From Warburgia ugandensis (taxonomy: Eukaryota; Streptophyta; Magnoliopsida; Canellales; Canellaceae): a stretch of 64,000 nucleotides of DNA. Positions within the stretch are counted from its first letter, which is position 1. Every line of letters begins with the position of its first letter. The notes under the pieces were generated by a model. The model saw only the letters and a list, made by a program, of their open reading frames with translations. It was not told the DNA's origin and made no database searches. Both the position numbers and the translations under genes were made by a program. Positions 1-13,598 of this stretch are shown piece by piece. The stretch is from contig CP141139.1 of NCBI GenBank assembly GCA_035236585.1, forward strand, positions 34,481,217 through 34,545,216. Direction: 5' to 3'.

Positions 1-2051
1 ACGGCGTCGGCGCCCTGGCGCAAACGCCAGGACACACAGCAGAACGCACCAGGAGAGGACGTCGAATGACGTCGGCGTCGCACGCATGCGGAAGGGCCGC
101 GATTGGCGGTTGTCGTGGGGTCGGGACGAGGCGTGTCTTGGCGACCGTGACGCACGCAGCGCGTCCCCGTGACGCATCTCGGCTGCGTGCTTTTTCATGA
201 TGCTGAAATTCGCTGGTTTAAACCGGCGGAAAATGGAACCGCCGGTAAAGACCACCTTATGGTGGTCTGGCAGGCCCCATTTACGTATTGTTTTCACAAA
301 AACTTGATTTTTGGGAGATAGAGGAGTCCAAATCACTATCCGAAAGAGGCGTTGTGACCATATTGACGACGCGGACCTAGTCCTAGCTTAAAAACTTATA
401 AATGACCACTTTTTATTTAGAAAAATTTTTAAATAGTAGTGTGACATGTACAGGTGCACTTGAATATACCAGTTAAAGGGAGTTATTAGCAAGCTAGTGG
501 TCTCACATTGAGGTAGGTGACGATAATTAATGCTTTGCCTTGATTTTTAAACCATGTTTAAACATAGCATCATGTGTGATTGTGTTTTAAATTTGCAATT
601 ATTATTTGTCGTGGATTTCATGCAACTTTGAGCATATTATGATTATTATCAATTGAAATCTTTTCTTGAATAAACTCATGAGTAATGTTTTTATAAGCAT
701 GATGTTAATTAATTATGCTTAAATAGAGACTTATTTATTATTATATATTGAAAATGCATGGATTTACATGGAAATAAGAATAGAGGCATATTAGCTGGTC
801 CTTTTATAGGCTAACCCCAGGATAAGGGGCATGTCTTGGGGATTGCGAGCTATAAGTGCTCTTGAGTTTTAGCATATACATATGATTTTCGTGTTTTATA
901 TTTGATGACAGGTGCTCTCGTCTGGTGGGCTTTTATGCTAGGAGGGATAGGGCTAGCCACCCACCCTCCGAGATTGTGATGTGATGATATTGTGATATGA
1001 TAGACACCTGCCCATAGATGGAATTCGGTAGGGGTTTGGTAACATGGAAAGTCCACACTACCCGTCTGAGCCTTTCCATGGGGACAGACGCTAAGTCTCC
1101 TGTTATGGTGTCGACGAAGAGCGGCAGTGGTTGATACCCATGGAGGGTTGCCACTGCAGCATGATAGCCCATATTCTTATTATGTGTGTATGTATGATGA
1201 GCATAGTTATAGATTGTATGCCTGGGTGTGACGACACTCAGAGGTTGGCTATGAGTACTCTTGATCAGTGATGTTAGTGCGATGTGGTGAGACTCATTAC
1301 CTTAGGGTGCCCTTATTATTATTATTATTGTATGCTCATTTACATTGATTTATGTCATGTTTTGACTCCGTGAAATGCATGTTTTAGCATATGGAATAAA
1401 TTGACATTTATTTGGACATGACATTATGATACTGATATTTTCATAAATGATAGACTTTTCATCAGTACTGTTAATTATTTTTTTCATTTATTACATTAAT
1501 TGTCTATGTACCTACACAAGCGATAGCTTGCTGAGGCATTGCTTTGTTTTGCAATGCCTTAGATCTCGAGCGCGACATCAGGAAAGGAAAAGCTGTTGAG
1601 AAACCGCGAGAGCCGCCGAAAATCTTTTTCCTATAGTTTTAGGCAATTGATGTGAGTCATTAAATAAGATTGTCAATTGGATTTAATTATGGACTGCATA
1701 CTTTATATTTTGGATTTGATTGAGATGTTTGGACATACGTTGGACATTTATATGGGATGTTATGATAGATAGACCCTGGGCCATATTCTTATTGTGTTTT
1801 GGACATTTATTTGATTTAAAATAAAGGCGTCGATTTATTTGACGTTGATTGATATGAGTATTGCTTTAAATCTAATTATGTTTTAAATTTTATGTATGCC
1901 ATTTTGAAAAAGGAAAAATAACACTTGGAGTTTTTAAGATATGTTTTAGTAAATGGTTAAATAAAACTTTTCTCATGGGATCCCAAATGCTCTTATTTAA
2001 AATGCCATTATTATTATAAAAAAAAATGTCTTAAAAATCCAGGGTGTTACA
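1..2051 (+). repeat. 3' portion of an LTR (unassigned LTR retrotransposon)
   Basis: No coding sequence is visible. The stretch begins in GC-rich DNA, continues as AT-rich non-coding DNA and ends in gggtgttaca at 2042-2051, an ending of the type seen on plant gypsy LTRs. The two gypsy LTRs elsewhere in the window have the same architecture (a GC-rich block followed by long AT-rich DNA), but their sequence is different. No primer-binding site follows position 2051, so this would be a 3' LTR or a solo LTR whose left end lies outside the window. Assignment to an LTR rests on layout and the terminal motif only. Confidence 0.45.
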
Positions 2052-3839
2052 TTTAGCTTCTTATGTTTAGCCTATTTATGGAAAGTCATGCAGATATGAT
2101 TATTCTAACTACTTCTTGTTTTATTGTTAAGATTTAAATGGTCTTCATTTAAAGCAAAAGGAACATAGGCCACAGGCATCCAATCACAACAATCTTTGGT
2201 GTGTAGGTAATCTAAGGGAGTCTGAACAAGTTGTGCAGATTAGATCTTTTGAAAATTACGCCTAAAATCATGAAAAGATAGTCAAATATCATATGCTACT
2301 TTAGACTTACGAAAATGTTAGGGTCTTATTCATCTTATAGGCCAAACTTAGATAGATAATACCTTAACATTTTGCTCTATTAGAAGAGATCAGCCTCTTG
2401 GAGTAGTCCCTGTCTTATTTTCATCGCTTTTGAACTTCCCTGGCATCCATCTTTTCACATTGTCTATCTTAGATATGATCAAGAAATTAAGGAGTTTGGA
2501 TGACCAAAGTGACCAAACGTTTTTGTTCTACATGTGTATTTACCTTGCTCGGACAAATACCTTATTAGAAGACCTCGAGATGGGATTATTTTCATTTCTC
2601 TGTTTAGGGCTTTTGAGAATTTGTGCGTAAAATCTAGCTATTAGTATTCTTTTTCTTCTTCTTTCTTTTTAATTTTTTATTATTATACAAAGAAGTAAAA
2701 AATTACAAAGGAAATCATTCACACACTCTCTCCTAAATTCATTCATTTCTTAATGAATGGAGGGTACCAACCTCAAAATAGTAATTAGCATCAAGGGTAG
2801 AGGCGCCTCTTTCCGTTTGGCTATCCTCCTAATCTAAACCTAGACATGATAAGAGGAATGCCATGGAACACGACCATCTCGTCTGTTGTCATGATGCATT
2901 TCCCTTTTGCATAAAAAAGCCTCCACTTTAGTTGATCCAGCCAGCCCATTTAACCTCTCCAACATTGAAGGTGATGGTAGTAAGAAAATCGTACGGATTA
3001 ACCAGTCTAATATATTAAAGAAGGTATTTGATCACAGAAATGTGCGGTTGAGAAGTTGGGATACCAAAATCACAGTATTTGAATGCTATGCTGTCATTTT
3101 TGGAATAAAATGTGTCCAAATTTCAAAATCAGCAACGTGAGATAAAGGGTTAGATCAACCAAAGGTGGGCTCACCATTAAATGCCAATCATAGTTGGTTG
3201 CAGAAAAATTGACAACTAACATCTATGATTAGATTTAGAATTATGTGTGATCGAGCACGTGTGAGTGATTTAATCTTATAATTCTTCTCTTGTTACCGAA
3301 AAAAATAATGAACTTGATCAGAAAAAAAAAAAGAAAAAAAAGTTAACTAACGTGTGGCTGCGCTTTCATGGATTCCTTCGATCATGAAGTTCAAAAGGGG
3401 GTCCACTTGAGTGGGCCCAAAACAAACAGTAATGGACGATGACGATCATCATCTGATTGTGAAGTTGGCTCGAATGGTAAGCCTACGAAGGAATTTGGCA
3501 CCTGTAATTCCGAGGCAAAGCTGTACCAAAGCGCGTCCCATTTTTGCCCTAAAGCTTTTGGGGCGAGTCACAGGTAGTCCCGCGAACTACCAACCGGAGA
3601 ATCCTTACTCCCCGGTTCATTCCGGTCGCCGCAACTTTTCTTGCGCGTAGACGATAGAGCTCCTTGGTATTCCCTAGACAGCCATCCAACCAGCCTGCCA
3701 GGAATGCCCTTTATTATTCATTTATTTATCTGCCCCTCGTATTGAAGAATACTTTAATTGGAGAAGCTGCGGGTTCGCCGAAGTCAGTATCCGAGGGCAA
3801 GTGATGCCGCGTTTGACTGCAGAAGAGCGAGCCTGGTAC
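2052..3839. other. intergenic DNA, nothing recognised
   Basis: AT-rich DNA with scattered short open frames and no recognisable protein. A poly-A-rich patch lies near 3296-3343. A less AT-rich block at 3400-3660 has a short frame (3411-3650) with no familiar motif. I see no gene. Confidence 0.5.
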
Positions 3840-6568
3840 GTGAGAGATTAAGAAAGAAGTGGGGGGTATTTTGGGAAAGACTTCCAGGATAAATAAGTGG
3901 CAGGGGGACGTGGATTTTGTCAAACGCGAAAAGAAAAGAAAAAGGTGGAGGGGGGGATTTTGGCGTGGAGGAAAAGGAATGTGTGGAAGGAAAGGAGGGA
4001 AGACGAGAGAGGCACAAGTAGAAGAAGACGACGAAGAAGAAAGGAATCGTCGTCTATGATCAGACAAGAATCGACAGCCACGGAAGAAGTAGAAGGAAAC
4101 GCTTGACGCTGAGGGATTTTTCGTTTCCATCTCTCGATTTTGTTGTTTCCTTGTTGTGGCGGCGAAGATCAAGCCGTCGTCGGTCGTCGATTTTGCAGTT
4201 TCGGGAAGATTTTTGGTTTTCTGTTACAGGTATTCAACCTTCGCTCTTGATTTCTATGTTTTTTGGTTGTTTTTCGTCGAGATTTCTCTCCGGAGCGCTT
4301 TATTAGGCTATGGAAACCAGCAGGGATTCTGCGGATGGTTTAGTTTTGTAAGATCCGTGGGATATGCTGAGGAGGTGGAAGAAATCACGGTTTGGAACAG
4401 GTTTTTCTTGCCATGGAAGATATCAAGAAGATATGAACTTGTAGAGGACGGAAAAGGTTGGATTTTTGACAAGGAAGAAGAATCTGAAGACCATTGAAGG
4501 CTTAGGATTAGGGAATATAGATCTGTTTGCATTCTAGGGTTAGTAGGGTATCGTGGATTCCTGAAAGTGAAGGAAGATGAAATCTTGCAGGGCAACGCCA
4601 CCTTGTTTGGGGTTGATTCTTTGGTTGATGTTGCTTTTCTAGGGAACCAGTTTTTGGGAAATGGTTATGCTGTCTCTCGTCGATTTGGAGTTCGGATTTC
4701 CTTTTCCCTGAGAGGTATGGTGCAGGATCGAGGCAGAAACGCCGTCAATCCTGGATCTAGGTTTTGCATCGGTGTTTTCTTGAGCAGGATTTGCAACCTA
4801 GGTTGTTTTGTGCTGCATCTCGAATCTGCTGTCTTTGGGTTGTTTTGTTTCAGAGACGAACCACTTGTGCTTGTGTGAAGGCCTCACACGTTGTGTTGGT
4901 TATTCAATGTGACTCGGGAAGATGGTGTGTATGTTATTCATCCTAGAGTGATTTTATCAGCACAAAATAGGATGTATTAGGTTCACAGGTCTGACATGAA
5001 GAATGCCACTAATTCTCTACATGTCTATGTTGACTGGATCTATCTTCCATTGCTCAGTCAAGGGATCATCTGTAGGTTGATATTACTGACAGTTTGTTCT
5101 TCTAGAAGCTCAATCTTCTTGTGTTTGCTTCTGTAGGTTTCAGGAAATACCAAATCATCGAATTTTTTTAGCAGGATGAAGGTCTAATGAATCCATCCCT
5201 TGGGGCAATGGTAAATAATTGTGTCTTTTTATGGTTTTGATTGAAGGGAGTTTGAGAAATTGTTGAATCATAGGTGATGGTGCACTGTGGCCATCTGCCC
5301 TGCAGATTTAATTGGATGCAGTTGTTTCATGCCTCCCTTGGAGTTGCAGAATCGGTTATCTGTAACTGTTGATGTGGATGCAAAATGTTTCTACTCAAGA
5401 CTTTTGGATGGTTTCTATTGTTTGGGGTAGAATTTATTTTGGATGTCTCTTTGCTAATTGGAGAGTTGTTGTGAAAGTATGAAATGTGAAATTATCTATT
5501 CACTTCTCAATCTTCTTGGCACAGTCTGAACATCAGAATGTTTAATTGGAGAAACTTTGAGGAATTTTGCTTCCACCAGTTTTGCCCTGCTATTGAGTGG
5601 ACAAGTGTGCTATTTGGTCTTCTTTATGTTGCTTCAAGTTTTTCATTGGTTCTATTTAGTTGTCTACAAGGAAGACTAGGCCCCTATGGGCATTTCTTTT
5701 TGGTTTTGACCATGTTCAATGCTGCAATGTGAACTGGAGGAGTTGCATGCAAGCCTTTAAGGCTGGTTAACAATCTGCCCGAAGGTAATGGCCTCCAGAG
5801 GCATGTATTGGCAGTCTGTTATCAGCTTTAGGGCTCAATAATAAAGCTTCAAATCTAATTTAGTAATACTTTCTGATTGAAGTAGCATGTAGTTTGTGCA
5901 GTGCTCATGGATGCTGATCTAAGCTTTTGTTTCCTGCAGATAACTCTCTCCAACTTTGCCACGTCTGTTCAGGAAGTAAGGAACCTGTTCACCATTTCTA
6001 TAGAAGCGAAGGCAATGAGGGCCTCAATTCAATGGTTAGTTCATAACTTCTTCATTTCGTGGATACAATCAAATGACACCCATACCTGCTTTATACGGGT
6101 TTGCACTTTGTTTTCCCAAACCTAGATACAAGAAAGAGACATGGATGTGTACCTTATCTGAAACATGCATGTTTAAAGTGGCCATGTGGGTGTCAATGGT
6201 AGTTCACTGTAACTATCAAACTTCCCAAGAGATTTTGCATTTGTTTTCTTGCTTTTTTGTTATCCTCATTATACTACCTGCCCTCATAGAAGTTTTTGTA
6301 TTGTGGGTAAACTTTATTAGTTCCTATTTGTAGTCGTGTGCTACTTTATATGTGATTTGAACCTTCAATTTATTATTATTGCTTTTCTGCAATGGCTCAA
6401 GTGTTTGAATGGAAGATGTTTGTTAAATTGCAGATTCCTTTCTGCAGATGTACTGGGGGATTGTCCACTAATCTTGAAGGAACTAGAAGCCGTGAGGTGG
6501 CACTTCTCTGCAAGATTTGCGGTGGAAAACCATTGGTGGTGGATGGGAGAGGAGTTCTATCGGGGAGC
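3840..6568 (+). promoter_or_regulatory. probable promoter and intron-containing 5' leader of the 6.6-11.6 kb gene
   Basis: A purine-rich tract at 3890-4060 is followed by leader-like sequence. A good splice donor (acag/gtattc) lies at 4229/4230. Acceptor-like sites (ttgcag, ctgcag) lie at about 6433 and 6447, just before the first coding exon. Upstream ATGs open only short frames. I infer one or more leader introns between about 4230 and 6447. Exon limits are not certain, and the transcription start cannot be fixed without RNA data. Confidence 0.4.
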
Positions 6569-9500
6569 ATGCTGAGCACAGTAGGATTGAAACTGACTAG
6601 AGTCATTGACCCAGACTTGAACTGGAAAACGGTTTCAAAAAGGCGGGCGAGAAGTTCAGTGGCTGGTGGCTATAAAAAGAAGCCTGCTCCAGGAATTGTC
6701 AAACAGAGGACAGATCTTATTGATAAGAACCTGAAGAAAGTGGAGGACATGCCAGTCTCTGAATCTGAGAAGGTATTTTTCCCTATGGTGAATATTTTAT
6801 TTATTAAATTCTGATCTAAAAGTAATCATGGTGTATCTCATAATCTTTACATATTTTCTTCTATTGGCAGCTTGGAGTAACTATTCTTGGACGACGATTC
6901 AGTGAACCCATAGAGAGTGTACCAATTAAGAAAAGGAAGTTCCGGTTGGTTCGATCTCCATCACCTCCACCTCGGACACCTTTGCCATGCTCGAAGGAGT
7001 TTGAGGGTCTTCTGAAAAATCAGTCTGCTTCAGATCAACATATTGCAGAAAATCTGAGCTTCAATGAGCAGGGGTCTGCACTACACTGTGGTGGGGAGCA
7101 ACAGGATGCAACCATGAGTACTGGTACCACAACAAACTTTTGCCCGCTTGACAACCTTAGGATGATTGATAAGACAATTAACTTGGAGGACATAAATGGA
7201 AAACATGGGGTGAGTGTAGACTTCTCTGGTATTTCAATATTGGCTGCAGCTGCCTGCAATACTAATGTGGGAGGCAGTTCCAGAAATGCTGAGGATTCTC
7301 TAGGAAAAGGATACTCACCTACAGATGAAGGGCATCTTTCCATTCAACAGCATGGCAGACCGAGCTCAGAGCCTAGCAAATCATGCAAGGAACATGAATT
7401 AAATGGTTTTGGATCTTCTGGTGGCAGAACTGATGTGAAAACGGGAGCTGAAGTATCTGCAGGGGAAAATTGTATATCGGTTGGGACCAGCAAGGACTTC
7501 CAGAAAGATCTGGGAATAGGGTTCAGCAATGAAATAGATGATAAGAAAACAGTGGACTATGTCATGGCAGACAAATCTATGCATTCTTCACCTGATCTTT
7601 CCAACGAGGAGAATGAAACCATAGGACGGGCTGGATCTGTTTCTTCCCGGGATGACAGGTTGCACTGGGATTTGAATACTGTCATGGATGCATGGGAGAG
7701 TCCATGTAATGATCCTATCATTTATGACAAGCGACTTGCTGATGGAACCTGTGAATGGGATACAGAAGATGTAAATGGGGGTTTAGAACTTTGTCAGGTG
7801 CAGACAAAACTTCAAGAGTCTAAATGTATCAGTGAATTGATGCTACAACGCACAGATAGTCAAGTTGCTTTAGATGATGCATGCAGCAAAAGTATTGCAA
7901 CTGTGAACTCAAGAATACAGGAAGGAGATAACTCATCTTCCGGTGGTTCAGATGCGGATTTTGCTGCAAACAACGAGGCCAAGGTATGCATATCAGTTCC
8001 AGGAATTCATCAATCAACTGAAGAGGAGCATCTACTGGATGCTTTCCCTGGTCCTGACCGTATTGGTTGCTTACAAGAGAGGCATCTTTCTGGTTTGACT
8101 GATAGTGATCCAAATGCTTCAGTGAATGTTGCAGGAGAAGCAATTGCTGGGTGTAATGAAAGGAAAAGTAGCTTTACCACTGAAATTGTTGCTAAACCAG
8201 TTGAACATGCTCCAGAATCTGTGGATTCCTGCAATATGATAAGCATCTGTGCTGTTTCCAAAGAAAAAGCTGTTGTCTACAGCATGAGTTCTGACTGTAT
8301 TGCAGAAGGGGAAACCAGATCATCTCTTCTGGTTGTCAGTGAAGATGTATGTGTAGTTCAGACTACCAACACGAATGAATTGCAGCCTGATACTGATGGC
8401 ATAACCATTAACAGAAACTTGCAGGAAGATCACAACCCCACATCTAGGGTTGATCTTAAGAACCAGTCAGTAGACCAATTTATGACAGATGCAAAAAGAG
8501 AAGAAACTGTCTGTCCACGGACTCCACTTCTTGAGAATAATAAGGTTTTACAAGATGCAGATTTGTATAAGGTTCCTTGTAATACTGTTGGTGATTTAAC
8601 TGTTCCCTACAGTGCTAAAGGAACAACTGGTTTTCTGGGTGATGAAGAAGGGAAGAAGATAGCTGGTGGTGGCTTTCCGTGTCATGTAGTACAAGTAGAA
8701 CCTGAATCTCTTGATGTTGCGTCCAGTAGTGCTGTACATCACTCAGAAACTTTTAACACAAGTTCTTGTCACGTGGATACTGATACTTCTGTCTTTCAAA
8801 GTTCTCCCAAGTGTGAGGCATTATCCACCACTGAAACTGCACGTCTTATTGAAGGTGAGAAGCCAGTCCCAGACATGAATACACAAGATGGCAAAGTGTC
8901 TGAGATTGCTGATGAAGAGATGCATGCTACTGGTACAGAGTTTCCAGTGCATGTTGAGTCAAAGGATCCCATGTCTGTGGGTAATCCAACAAGTGAGACT
9001 GCAGTAGTTCTAGATCCTTGTTCTCCAAAAGATGGTATGAGGTCTCCAGAGGAGTGCAGAAGTGATGTTAACAGTGCCTGTGAAATTGCTCTGGAAGATA
9101 CATACGAAAGTGATTATGATTCAGACAATTCTCAAGATGATCCTGATCACAGTGTTGTAGAAATGGGGGAGGTGGGCGAGATTTTGGCAGATGATGATTC
9201 TCAATATGAGGATGGAGAATTTAGAGAACCAATTGGTCAAAGCTGGGTAGAGGATCTTGATGAGGAAGGGGAAGCTGAACCTGTGGACTATGGGTCAGAC
9301 AACAGGGAAGCTGACATCTTACTAGTTGAAAGTGCGCAATGCAATAAAGAGATGGCATCAGAAGCTAACCATGTACACCATGATATACACCTTTTTGGGA
9401 AGAAGAATGAACAAGAAGGTGAGTGTCAACCCAGCTTGCAAGGTTTGTTGGAGTCTGATAACTCAGATGTTGGAAATGGTAAGAAAGAAACAAGAGAGGT

Positions 9501-11565
9501 TGTGAGAAAGATCTCAAGGGGACAGCATGGAAGGAGAGATGGCAATGAGAAGCCTGGGGCAAATGTGGAAATTGCAGTTGAAACAAGTGGTGCAAGTGAC
9601 AAGTTAATAGTAGATGATGAGTTAGGCCTCAAAGAAGATGGTGCCAGGGAATCACACCATCCTGTGAGTTTGAGGATGAAGTCATCAGGATGGGATCGAT
9701 TGCCAGAAATTTCCAGAAGTTCTGAAGCAGTTATGAGCAAGGGAAGTAGGACTTCTGTGAGGAATTATACAGGTTCCAATAATGATATGTCTGATGGTGG
9801 GGATTCTTTGCGAAGGCTGTTGGGTAAGGAATTGTCGTCGTGGATTGAAGGGCCAATGTCCTCTGATGCATCAATTAGAAAGGACAAAGTATATATTCAT
9901 GGAAGCAGGTAATTTTGTGGTTAGTTTTGATTCTGTTTAAGAAGTGTCTGCATATCTGGTTGCGTTATTGTGTTTAGTGTGTGTTGCATGCACAAATGTG
10001 ATCATGACTCGGAATGTTTTTGAACACTTTGGTGTGACTGTCTTGAGGTCTGTGGGGGTTTCTGTGCACGCATTTGTTGCGTTTCTTATATTCTCTACTG
10101 TGTCATATGTTTGTAAGTTTTAAATTGTGATGATTGTTGCATTTACAGACCAGATAACCCTGATGACCCAAATCTTCGATCTGAAAGAAATGTGATTGGA
10201 AGAGTTGGATCAGGCAGAGGAGGTGATCATTGGTTGGAATCTTCAGGTGGCACATGGAGTCAAAATCGTCGCCATTCACCTGGTTACTTTGGATCTAGTG
10301 ATTTTGGGATCTCTGGGCCAAAGAATGCTGCTGCTGTTGCTGCTGCAAAAGTAGAGAGTAGTGGGTTTGTTGTTGCTCCAGATGGCACCATTGTAAAAGC
10401 AGGTGGCGCAGGACCTGGTGGTCGGGTGCTTAGGGGATCAGAAAATGCTTCCTCTGAGAGAATGCAAAGATCTCTGACCGGGAGGGGATCCCCAACTGAC
10501 AGGGATGGAGCTTTGGGAATGCAGATAGGGCTTGGATCTGTGAGAGAGATGAGCCCTGATAGAAATATTAATGTTGGTAGGGGCCAGTCAGGCAAATATG
10601 CACTGAGGATGGTTGGTGTGGGCCCCCCTGAGAGGTATAATGGACCTGTACATGATGAATTTGATGCTTCAATGCGTATGCAACACCCTTTAGCCAGGAG
10701 AGAAAGAAGCTTTTCTCCATTTCCAAGGACGACTTCTCTTCATCCATCACGAGCCCGCACAAAGTCTCGGTCAAGATCCAGAACTCGCTCTCCCATATGG
10801 ACTTCTCCAAGGGGAAGAGGTGGTGGTGAGATAAATGGGGCCCTGGCTTTTCAAAGACATAGTAGGTCACCAAATTTCAGATCAGAGGCTAGAATGGAGA
10901 GGGTCAGGTCACCTAATAGACGACCTTATTTTCCAGAATATATGGTTCGTTTTGTTTCAGCATCCAGAAGTCATGGTTTCCCACGGCATGCTTCCAGATG
11001 GGTTCATGATAGGAAGGATGGACCTGATCGTTTTAGAGAGCATGAGTTCAAACGATCTTCAGTTTCAGAGAGGAGCCCTCCAGGAAGAGTATTCTCAAGA
11101 AGCCATAGGATTGACTTAATGGATTCACCGGGAAGGTTGAAAGCAGATGAGTTTTACCGGCCCCTGCATACCGACAGATTCCCAGAATTCGGTGTTGGTA
11201 GAGGGCCTCGGCATGCTGGAAGTGATGATGATAGAAGGAAGCATGGTGACAGGTACAGAATGATTCATCCACTACGACATCATGACATTGATGGTGATGT
11301 CAAACGCTTCAAGTACGATGAAGAAGATGGTTTCAGGGCACATATCTCTCGTGCCAAAAGTGCTTCAGATATCCGTGGCAGAGGGAGTCCGAGGGAGTGT
11401 GGCAGGGGCATTGAGAGCAGGCTTGGTAATGCACCTAGGAGAGCTAGGGAAGAAAAAGATCATTTCAGGTACCATAGAGAGAGAAAGCACAATGCTGGCT
11501 TCAAGAATTTTGGAATGCGGGACTGTGAAGAAGATGTAGCACCTAGAAGGAGAAGACCATCATGA
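6569..11565 (+). CDS. large uncharacterised plant protein, three coding exons
   Basis: Coding exons are 6569-6772 (or from ATG 6749), 6871-9908 and 10149-11565. Both introns have GT...AG borders, and the joins keep the frame through the split codon ag/a. The product is 1552 aa from 6569 or 1492 aa from 6749. After the second Met the protein reads MPVSESEK, followed in exon 2 by LGVTILGRRF and a basic patch PIKKRKFRLVRSPSPPP, which looks like a nuclear localisation signal. Most of exon 2 is low-complexity polar sequence. An acidic stretch rich in D, E and S lies near residues 812-880. The C-terminal exon is rich in R, S and G, with an RS-like block near residues 1280-1310 (TKSRSRSRTRSP), and the protein ends in RRRRPS. 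I believe it belongs to a conserved, functionally uncharacterised plant family with the same KKR...RSPSPPP start; that is from memory. No enzymatic domain is visible. A nuclear or RNA-associated role is inference only. The frame is free of stops, so the gene appears intact. Confidence 0.85.
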
Positions 11566-13535
11566 TTTTGTTGCTAGTTTTTGTCATCTGGTGTTTCCGT
11601 GGGTTGTTATAGATGCTGGACCTGGTGATCATTTTTTCTTTCAGCAGGAAAGCATCTCAATCCTGCATTGCTTGTAAAAACCACATCATCACTATTAGGA
11701 ATTCTAAGAAATTTTGTTTGGGCTCATTTTTCTACTACTTTTTTAATTCTGTTTTAATTTTATGTTTCTCTTTATCCGGGCCCATTATAAGCTTAATGTA
11801 GCTCCTGTTTGAGGTCATTGAAGTATGATCACTCAGTGAAAGTTAAATTTATGCTTTTTGTGCATTATGATCCAAATTGATTTATACTTGATTTGATTTT
11901 TTTTTTTTTTACCATTTGTGGAAGATTCTGCATTTTATTTGAGAATGATGTTTTACTGAATGGACTGTGGCCAAGACATATGTACCTGAATCTAAACATG
12001 TAAACATGGGATTGTAACATATCTTGTATCTGCAGCTTCCAACTTGATGGCTGACAGTTCTCATCTTCGTGAACCTTTTTTAACTTGTTTTCTGGATGCT
12101 GATCTTCTGATGTTCCACTGTACTTGTAATCATGGTGATATTTTTTATAGTAGACTAAATGATTTCCTGACAATTATTGTACAGCAAACAATTAACTTTT
12201 AGTATTTGTTGTTGCATGATTTACAATTTTGAGGACCCTTGAGGATCAACATAGTTGCTCTGGGGAGATGGATTAGAGTCATGAAGACTTTCTTTGATAG
12301 GTAAGTTCTTAAAATGTCACAGTTCTATGCTAGTTAGCTTACCTGTGGCGTTAACAGTTTCTCCTGGGTTATTGATAAGTATTTGATCAGGCAGAAGGGC
12401 ATATGCCCTGGGCGATGGTAATCTTTTGCCTGGAAAATCCCGCTTTATTTATTCAGTCACCTTCTTTGTTTCTTCTGCAGACTTGTTGATTTAAATACAT
12501 GTTTGAAGATCAGGGTGCCAAGCTCATGAAGGGTAATTCTTTTAACTTGATAGGTTTTCCCAATTTTGTTTGTCTGTGCAGTTATTTCTTCAACTTCAAG
12601 CTGTTTCCTTTTTCGTATGTGCTACCAAAATAATGAAATTGATTCTTTGTGGTTATTTATTTGAAAGTAACTACAGTTCTGTTTTGAAGTAGTTCTGGAA
12701 AGAAGTTGCAGTATTGCTCTTGCAGTCAGGTCATATTCTCAGTGGACTAAGTTTTGCAAGATAGATCTGCCTCATAGACTAGCTGTTGCCCCATTCATAA
12801 GAGATGGCTGACCAGAAATTTGTCTGCAGCTTGTCTGTCTTTGTTTTGGTTTGTTTCTGACTCCATTCACTTGTGTGTTGCTCTGCAGAGAGTTGCTAAT
12901 GGAATGGTATAGTTTCATATGAAGTCATTATTGGTTGGAGAGCTTATGTTAGACCCTTTGCATGCTATGATGGATGATGCAACTCCATGTGGATTATTAT
13001 ACTGTCCCTAAATCCTACTGCAGTCTTATTCTTCTGTTGGAAAGCAATTGCTTGAATGACTGTCTTGGCTAGGAATTATTTTCCATTTGGTGAGACCTGG
13101 ACTACTTGGTCAAATTTTGTTTTGTTACTGCCTATATACAGAAATAATGATGGTTTACAGAATCCAGCAATCCGGAAATGAATGGAGAACTTAATAATCC
13201 CGATAAGGTAATTCAACAGGGATTGGAGTTGGGAGTAGTAATTATATCTGAGGTGGTGAATTACCATTGAATCAGGTAACAATATTTGTGCTATTTAGAA
13301 AAAAAGACAACTGGTGAGACATAAGATCATTGATAGAGTCCGCAAAGATGGGTTTTGGTTTATGATGCTATTGGTAACAGCTTTTGATGAAAAAGGTATT
13401 TCTCATTCCAAGAATTTCAATGGTCCATGGGTGTTAGAACAACATATTACAAATAACCAACAGATAACAAAGAACCAGCAACATATTAAAAATTTAATGA
13501 CCAAAACAATGTGACCAGTTACATTTGGAGTAAGT
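11566..13535 (+). other. 3' untranslated and downstream region
   Basis: AT-rich DNA after the stop codon at 11563-11565. Polyadenylation-like AT-rich patches occur from about 11750 to 11900. Some acceptor-like ctgcag sites (for example near 12479) hint that the 3' leader could be spliced or overlap another transcript. No coding frame with recognisable content was found. Confidence 0.4.
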
Positions 13536-13598
13536 ACTTATCATCTAAAGTGGGATAAGGTCTTGATGATGACGATGACGATGACTTATCATCTAAAG
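13536..13598 (+). mobile_element. 33-bp LINE tail insertion with perfect 15-bp target duplication
   Basis: The sequence acttatcatctaaag occurs at 13536-13550 and again at 13584-13598. Between the copies lie 33 bases (13551-13583) that match the extreme 3' end of the LINE family in this window: gataaggtcttgatgatg followed by GATGAC repeats. This is what target-primed reverse transcription leaves when it aborts almost at once. The exact duplication suggests a fairly recent event. Confidence 0.85.

Noticed and set aside
3411..3650. A tRNA-derived SINE near ggctcgaatggtaag
   Set aside because: No paired A and B boxes at the right spacing, no tail and no target duplication.
3726..4172. A 148-codon reverse-strand frame opposite the leader of the first gene
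   Set aside because: It is rich in S, P and F because the other strand is purine-rich leader. It matches no family and has no gene-like context.
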